The notes under the pieces are model-generated. The model saw only the letters and a program-made list of their open reading frames with translations, was not told the origin of the DNA and did no database searches. Below are positions 8,928-12,750 of a stretch of DNA of 12,750 nucleotides, in pieces. Each line of letters starts with the position of its first letter. Position 1 is the stretch's first letter. Both the position numbers and the translations under genes were made by a program. This DNA comes from JAITWN01 sp964388175. Lineage in GTDB: Bacteria > Pseudomonadota > Gammaproteobacteria > SZUA-140. The DNA is taken from the NCBI GenBank assembly GCA_964388175.1, contig CAYLYS010000071.1, forward strand, positions 1 through 12,750. Direction: 5' to 3'.

Positions 8928-9856
8928 ACAACCGCCGCCGACAGCCCGGCGTCGCGCTGCTGACCGCGCTGCTGGTCACCGCCATCGCCGCCATCGTGGC
9001 AGCGACGATGGCCTCGCGCCAGCACCTCGACATCCGCCGCACCCAGAACGTGGTGCAATTCGACCAGGCCTATCTGTTCGCGCTCGGCGTCGAATCCTGG
9101 GCCAAGGAAATCCTGGCGCGCGACCGCCGCGACAACAACGTCGATCATCCGGGCGAAGTCTGGGCGACGATACTGCCGCCGATCGACGTCGAAGGCGCCA
9201 TGGTATCGGGCTGGATCGAAGATCAGCAGGGGCGGTTCAATCTCAACAACCTGGTCGACGCCGCCGGCGCGCCGGTGGCGCTGCAGGTCGAACGCTTCCG
9301 GCGCCTGCTGCGCGTACTGGGCATAAACGAAGGACTCGCCGACGCCGTCATCGACTGGATCGATCCCGACGCCGAGGTCCGTTTTCCGGACGGCGCCGAA
9401 GATCCGGCCTATCTGGAAATGGAACCGCCCTACCGTCCGGCGAACTCACCCATGGTTCATCCGAGTGAGTTATTATTGGTCGACGGTATCACCCCGGAGA
9501 TCTTCGCGACGCTGCTTCCGCACATCTGCACGCTGCCGGAGCAGTCGGCGGTGAACGTGAATACCGCCACCATACCCGTTCTGATGTCGCTCGCCGCGGA
9601 CCTGAGCGAAAGCCAGGCCGAACAGCTGGTGGCGGACCGCGACAACGAAGGCTATCAGACGGTGGAAGAATTCCTGGCCCATCCGGCGCTCATGCAGGGT
9701 CTGACCGACGTCACCGGCATCGCCGTATCGAGCATATATTTCATGGCCAACAGCAACGTCCGTTACGAGCGCAACGAAGTCATTCTGCACAGCCTGCTCC
9801 GGCGCGGCATGGACGGACGCACCAACGCGATCATGCGTTCGCAGGGCACGCTCTGA
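8924..9856 (+). CDS. gspK: Type II secretion minor pseudopilin GspK
   Basis: Largest minor pseudopilin, expected to cap the pseudopilus tip. It has 310 residues from the ATG at 8924. A short leader (MNNRRRQPG) is followed by VALLTALLVTAIAAIVAATM. Mature position 5 is Thr, not Glu, which is the normal signature of GspK and is why it can sit only at the tip. Family segments include GWIEDQQGRFNLNNLVD (about 96-112), AVIDWIDPD (near 141-149), GAEDPAYLEMEPPYRPANSP, SELLLVDGITPEIF and LPEQSAVNVNTATIPVL. A TTA-TTA-TTG leucine cluster at 9470-9478 stands out against the GC-rich codon use. Overlaps gspJ by 4 bp (ATGA) and gspL by 1 bp (TGATG). Confidence 0.96.
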   Translation: MNNRRRQPGVALLTALLVTAIAAIVAATMASRQHLDIRRTQNVVQFDQAYLFALGVESWAKEILARDRRDNNVDHPGEVWATILPPIDVEGAMVSGWIEDQQGRFNLNNLVDAAGAPVALQVERFRRLLRVLGINEGLADAVIDWIDPDAEVRFPDGAEDPAYLEMEPPYRPANSPMVHPSELLLVDGITPEIFATLLPHICTLPEQSAVNVNTATIPVLMSLAADLSESQAEQLVADRDNEGYQTVEEFLAHPALMQGLTDVTGIAVSSIYFMANSNVRYERNEVILHSLLRRGMDGRTNAIMRSQGTL

Positions 9857-11070
9857 TGCCGGATATCGTACTGCTGCGCATGGCCCGCGGCGCCGAAGAA
9901 GGCGTCTTCGAATGGCTGTCGCCGGACGGCGTATCCGTACGCGGCCCGCTGCCGGAGGCGGCGGCGGCGTGCGACGGCAAACGCACGGTATTCCTGGCGC
10001 CGGGCGAGGACGTGCTGCTCAGCAGCGCGCACATTCCCGCGCGCAATCGCCAGCGCCTGCTGCAGGCGCTGCCCTATGCGCTCGAAGACCGCCTGGTGCA
10101 GGACATCGAGGAATGCCATTTCGCCGCGGGCACGACGCGGCGCGGCGACGGCTCGCTGCCGGTCGCCGTGGTCGAGCGTGCGCGCCTGGAAGGCTGGCTG
10201 GGCGAACTCGCCGGCGTCGGCATCGCACCCGACCGCGTCATCCCCGACGTGCTGGCAGTACCTTATGAGCCGGGCAGTTGGACGGTGCTCGACGACGCCG
10301 GCATGATGCTGGTGCGCCACACCACGCAGGGCGGCTTCGCCATCGATCGCGACAGCCTGGCGCCCATGCTCGCCAGCGCGCTGGAAGAAGCCGGGGAAGC
10401 GCGTCCCGCACAGTTGCTGGTCTATGCCGCCGACGATGCGGCGGACGAGTTCGAAGCACTGTCCACGCTCGGCGTGGAAATCCTCGTACGCCCGCTGCCG
10501 GGTTCGGTGCTGGCGCTGATGGCGGCGCACGTCGACGGCGGTGAAGCGATCGATCTGCTGCAGGGCGATTACAACCGCCGCGAACAGTTCGGACGCACCT
10601 ATCGGCCCTGGCTGCCGGCGGCGATCATGCTGGCGCTGCTGCTGGCGCTCAATATGGGCATGCTCCTGTACGAACACAGCCGGCTCGGCAATGAAAGCGC
10701 GCGCCTGCAATCGTCGATCGAAAGCATTTACCGCGAAGCCTTTCCCGAATCCCAGCGCGTGGTCAACGCCCGCGTGCAGATGGAGCGCGGCCTGGAATCC
10801 CTGCGCCGCGGCGGCGCGCAGAACAGCGATTTTCTCGACATGATGAGCAGAACGGCGGAGGCGCTGCGCGCGACCGAGGGACTGGTGGTGCAGCGCATCA
10901 ATTACCGCGAGCGGCGTCTCGATCTTTCCCTGATGATCCGCGATCTGCAACAGCTCGACGGACTGGTGCAGCAGCTCGGCGAGAACGGCGGCATGACGGT
11001 CGAAGTGCAGTCCGCCAGCGCCGTGGAAGGACGCATCGAGGCGCGGCTGCAGGTGAGGGCGGCGCCATGA
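9856..11070 (+). CDS. gspL: Type II secretion inner-membrane protein GspL
   Basis: Bitopic platform protein whose cytoplasmic part recruits GspE and whose periplasmic part pairs with GspM. It has 404 residues. The first 250 or so form the cytoplasmic domain, with QRLLQALPYALEDRLVQDIEECHFA near residue 60-85, a GspL hallmark. The IDLLQGDYNRREQF segment comes just before the membrane span, as is usual in the family. One membrane segment, about 252-273 (WLPAAIMLALLLALNMGMLL), leads into a periplasmic ferredoxin-like region rich in Arg and Gln. Its stop overlaps the gspM start as ATGA. Confidence 0.95.
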   Translation: MPDIVLLRMARGAEEGVFEWLSPDGVSVRGPLPEAAAACDGKRTVFLAPGEDVLLSSAHIPARNRQRLLQALPYALEDRLVQDIEECHFAAGTTRRGDGSLPVAVVERARLEGWLGELAGVGIAPDRVIPDVLAVPYEPGSWTVLDDAGMMLVRHTTQGGFAIDRDSLAPMLASALEEAGEARPAQLLVYAADDAADEFEALSTLGVEILVRPLPGSVLALMAAHVDGGEAIDLLQGDYNRREQFGRTYRPWLPAAIMLALLLALNMGMLLYEHSRLGNESARLQSSIESIYREAFPESQRVVNARVQMERGLESLRRGGAQNSDFLDMMSRTAEALRATEGLVVQRINYRERRLDLSLMIRDLQQLDGLVQQLGENGGMTVEVQSASAVEGRIEARLQVRAAP

Positions 11071-11555
11071 AGCGTTTCCTCGCCGGACTCGGCGCGCGCG
11101 AGCGCTTCCTCCTCATCGCTGCCGCCGTGCTGCTGATGCTCCTGCTGCTCTACCTGCTGGCGTGGAAACCGCTGCAGCAGCGTACCGAACGCCTGCGTGC
11201 CACCGTCGCCGAGCAGCAGGCGCTGCAGCAGTGGATGACGGCGGCGGCGCAGGAAGCGCGCCGGCTGCGCGCCGTCCAGCCCGCCACGCAGCGCGCCGAA
11301 CGGCAATCGCTGCTCGCGCTGGCGGACCGCACCGCGCGCGAAGCCGGGCTCGGTCCGGCGGTCCGCCGCGTCGAACCGGAAGGATCGGACCGTGCCCGCA
11401 TCGTGCTGGAACAGGCCGCCTTCGACGATCTGGCGAACTGGCTGGAACAACTCGTCATCCGCCATCAGATCGTGATCGACAGCGTGACCGTCGACAATCG
11501 CAATGAACCGGGGCTGGTCAACGCCCGCCTGGTGCTGCAGGCGCCGACGTCATGA
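11067..11555 (+). CDS. gspM: Type II secretion inner-membrane protein GspM
   Basis: Small bitopic protein of the assembly platform that partners GspL. It has 162 residues. A short basic cytoplasmic stretch is followed by one membrane segment (about 14-33, very Leu-rich), then WKPLQQRTERLRATVAEQQALQQWM, a likely coiled coil in the periplasm, and a compact C-terminal domain with FDDLANWLEQLVIRHQIVIDSVTVD, which matches the GspM C-terminal pattern. AGGTGAGG at 11051-11058, 8 nt before the ATG, is a good Shine-Dalgarno even though the gene also overlaps gspL by 4 bp. It overlaps gspN by ATGA. Confidence 0.94.
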   Translation: MKRFLAGLGARERFLLIAAAVLLMLLLLYLLAWKPLQQRTERLRATVAEQQALQQWMTAAAQEARRLRAVQPATQRAERQSLLALADRTAREAGLGPAVRRVEPEGSDRARIVLEQAAFDDLANWLEQLVIRHQIVIDSVTVDNRNEPGLVNARLVLQAPTS

Positions 11556-12340
11556 GCATGAAAAAACGGATCCACTATGCGCTGTTCTTTCTCGGCGCCT
11601 ATCTGCTGTTCCTGATCGCGACGCTGCCGGCGGCGCAGGTCTACCGCTGGGCGCAGGGCGACGCAGCAGCACCGGTCGAGCTTTACCGCATCAGCGGTAC
11701 GCCGTGGCGCGGCGCGGCAGGCGTGATGCGCGCGGGCGCACTGACGCTGGAGCAGACATCGTGGCGCTGGCGTCCGAGCGCGCTGCTGCTCGGGCGAGTG
11801 GAATACGAACTGAACGCGACGCTCGGCGGCGGCACGCTGCAGACCATCGCCGGACGCACGCCGGGAGGCGCGCTCTACGCGCGGGAACTGCGACTGGATG
11901 CGCCGCTCGGCCAGCTCGCCGCCCTCGGCGGCGTACCTGACAGCGGTCTCGACGGCCGCCTGAACGCGCACATCGAGCGCCTGCGCGTGGACGATGGCCG
12001 CCTCCATGAACTCGAAGGCAACGCCGAGCTCAGCAATGCCCGCGTCGGCGCACCGCTCGACGTCGCGCTCGGCAGCTTCACGCTCGCACTCTCCGCCGAC
12101 GCCGCGAGCGGCGCCGTCAACGGTGTGCTGCGCGACGGCGGCGGCCCGCTGCGCGCCGAGGGCACGGCCACACTGCAGCCGAACGGCAATTACACTTTCA
12201 ACGCCCGTCTGGGTGCGCGCGACAATGCCGACGCCACGCTGAGCCAGACGCTGGCGATGCTGGGACGGCCGGCGGCGGACGGGCGGGTCACCGTCAACCA
12301 CAGCGGCCACATTCCCCTCGATCGTTACCTGCCGCAATAG
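11552..12340 (+). CDS. gspN: Type II secretion accessory protein GspN
   Basis: Accessory inner-membrane protein of the T2SSN family, present in only some type II systems; its exact role is unsettled. It has 262 residues. A single N-terminal membrane segment (about 8-28, YALFFLGAYLLFLIATLPAAQ) precedes a periplasmic, beta-rich region with SGTPWRGAAGVMRAG and SWRWRPSALLLGRVEYEL, both typical of GspN. Later Gly- and Ala-rich strands (GDGGGPLRAEGTATLQPNGNYTF-like, near residues 190-215) recall the repeated strands of AsmA-like proteins. The end, GRVTVNHSGHIPL, is also family-like. It is the last gene of the operon and ends 9 nt before the A-rich edge of an inverted repeat. Confidence 0.92.
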   Translation: MSMKKRIHYALFFLGAYLLFLIATLPAAQVYRWAQGDAAAPVELYRISGTPWRGAAGVMRAGALTLEQTSWRWRPSALLLGRVEYELNATLGGGTLQTIAGRTPGGALYARELRLDAPLGQLAALGGVPDSGLDGRLNAHIERLRVDDGRLHELEGNAELSNARVGAPLDVALGSFTLALSADAASGAVNGVLRDGGGPLRAEGTATLQPNGNYTFNARLGARDNADATLSQTLAMLGRPAADGRVTVNHSGHIPLDRYLPQ

Positions 12341-12424
12341 AAAAAGAAAAAGGGGTCAGACCTTTTTGCACCGCAGCCTGTATCACCAGGCGAGCGGATC
12401 AAAAAGGTCTGACCCCTTGTTTTT
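12341..12424. repeat. Inverted repeat with GGGGTCAGACC cores (REP/MITE-like)
   Basis: Two arms of 19 bp, AAGGGGTCAGACCTTTTTG at 12350-12368 and its exact reverse complement at 12400-12418, flank a 31-nt centre. The centre holds its own small hairpin, GCCTG (12376-12380) and CAGGC (12387-12391). Each arm is also internally near-palindromic around GGTC-A-GACC. Outside the arms lie A5-G-A3 on the left and G-T5 on the right. The GGGGTCAGACC core resembles short dispersed palindromes that I recall from many proteobacterial genomes, some near REP-associated transposases; that link is from memory. No other copy is seen in this window. Confidence 0.85.
12341..12424. terminator. Probable bidirectional terminator between gspN and rho
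   Basis: The 19-bp stem sits between two convergent genes. Read rightwards it is followed by GTTTTT (12419-12424); read leftwards it is followed by TTTCTTTTT (12349-12341). Both genes could therefore end at the same hairpin. The 31-nt loop is longer than in a classic intrinsic terminator, which lowers confidence, although the inner hairpin would shorten it. Confidence 0.55.
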
Positions 12425-12432
12425 CCCTTCTC

Positions 12433-12750
12433 TCAGCGCTTCATCGAATCGAAGAATTCGGCGTTGTTCTTGGTGACCTTGAGGCGGTCGATGAGGAATT
12501 CGATGGCGGCGAGCTCGTCCATGGGATGGAGCAGCTTGCGCAGGATCCACATCTTCTGCAGCTCGTCCGCATCGGTGAGCAGCTCTTCGCGGCGCGTGCC
12601 GGAACGGTTGAGGTTGATGGCGGGGTAGATGCGCTTCTCGGCGATGCGGCGATCCAGATGGATTTCCATATTGCCGGTACCCTTGAACTCTTCGTAGATG
12701 ACATCATCCATGCGCGAGCCGGTTTCGACCAGCGCGGTGGCGATGATGGT
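12433..12750 (-). CDS. rho: Transcription termination factor Rho, C-terminal 105 residues (5' end beyond window)
   Basis: Hexameric RNA-dependent ATPase that ends transcription at unstructured RNA sites. The visible part begins TIIATALVETGSRMDDVIYEEFKG and continues GTGNMEIHLDRRIAEKRIYPAI, NRSGTRREELL and ending FFDSMKR. These are near-invariant segments of the Rho motor domain, including the R-loop and arginine-finger region (DRR and RSGTRREELL). The protein is normally about 420 residues, so three quarters lie past the right edge. It converges on gspN. The stop is at 12435-12433, about 9 nt after the inverted repeat. Confidence 0.97.
   Translation of the reverse strand, partial: TIIATALVETGSRMDDVIYEEFKGTGNMEIHLDRRIAEKRIYPAINLNRSGTRREELLTDADELQKMWILRKLLHPMDELAAIEFLIDRLKVTKNNAEFFDSMKR

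Noticed and set aside
8924..8965. Loss of the conserved Glu5 in a pseudopilin
   Set aside because: GspK proteins normally lack Glu at mature position 5, so Thr here is expected and not a defect.
2108..12340. Type IV pilus or competence machinery instead of type II secretion
   Set aside because: The presence of GspG with a calcium loop, GspK without Glu5, GspL, GspM and GspN, plus the GspD secretin, is specific to type II secretion.

Overview
The window is about 62% GC by eye, densely coding, with strong GC bias at third codon positions. Gene content (glycogen phosphorylase, a complete inner-membrane and pseudopilin set for type II secretion including GspN, and Rho) fits a Proteobacterium, most likely a gammaproteobacterium. 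I cannot name a genus. The sequence looks like a draft or metagenome assembly, because a 10-N scaffold gap interrupts gspE.

Layout. Positions 1-2001 (minus strand) hold the first 667 codons of glycogen phosphorylase; its C-terminus, with the PLP lysine, lies beyond the left edge. A 106-bp divergent intergenic region (2002-2107) carries two good sigma70-like promoters whose -10 boxes overlap, one for each direction. Positions 2108-12340 (plus strand) hold an uninterrupted operon gspD-E-F-G-H-I-J-K-L-M-N. Most of its junctions are 1-4 bp overlaps (TGATG or ATGA), which suggests one transcript with translational coupling. A 94-bp convergent intergenic region follows, with a 19-bp perfect inverted repeat built on GGGGTCAGACC that probably terminates transcription from both sides. 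Positions 12433-12750 (minus strand) hold the C-terminal 105 codons of Rho, cut by the right edge. There is no gene-free stretch longer than about 106 bp, and I see no RNA gene, CRISPR array or transposase.

How the genes work together. GspD forms the outer-membrane secretin. GspE is the cytoplasmic ATPase, docked on GspL. GspF, GspL and GspM make up the inner-membrane platform. GspG is the major pseudopilin and GspH, I, J and K are the minor tip pseudopilins. GspN is an accessory subunit. Together they export folded exoproteins from the periplasm. Two parts usually needed are not in this cluster: gspC, the link between secretin and platform, and the prepilin peptidase gspO/pilD. The flanking phosphorylase and Rho are housekeeping genes with no evident link to secretion.

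I found no previously undescribed system. The points worth a second look are the missing gspC, the overlapping divergent promoters, the GGGGTCAGACC inverted repeat and the damaged conserved segment of gspE around the assembly gap.
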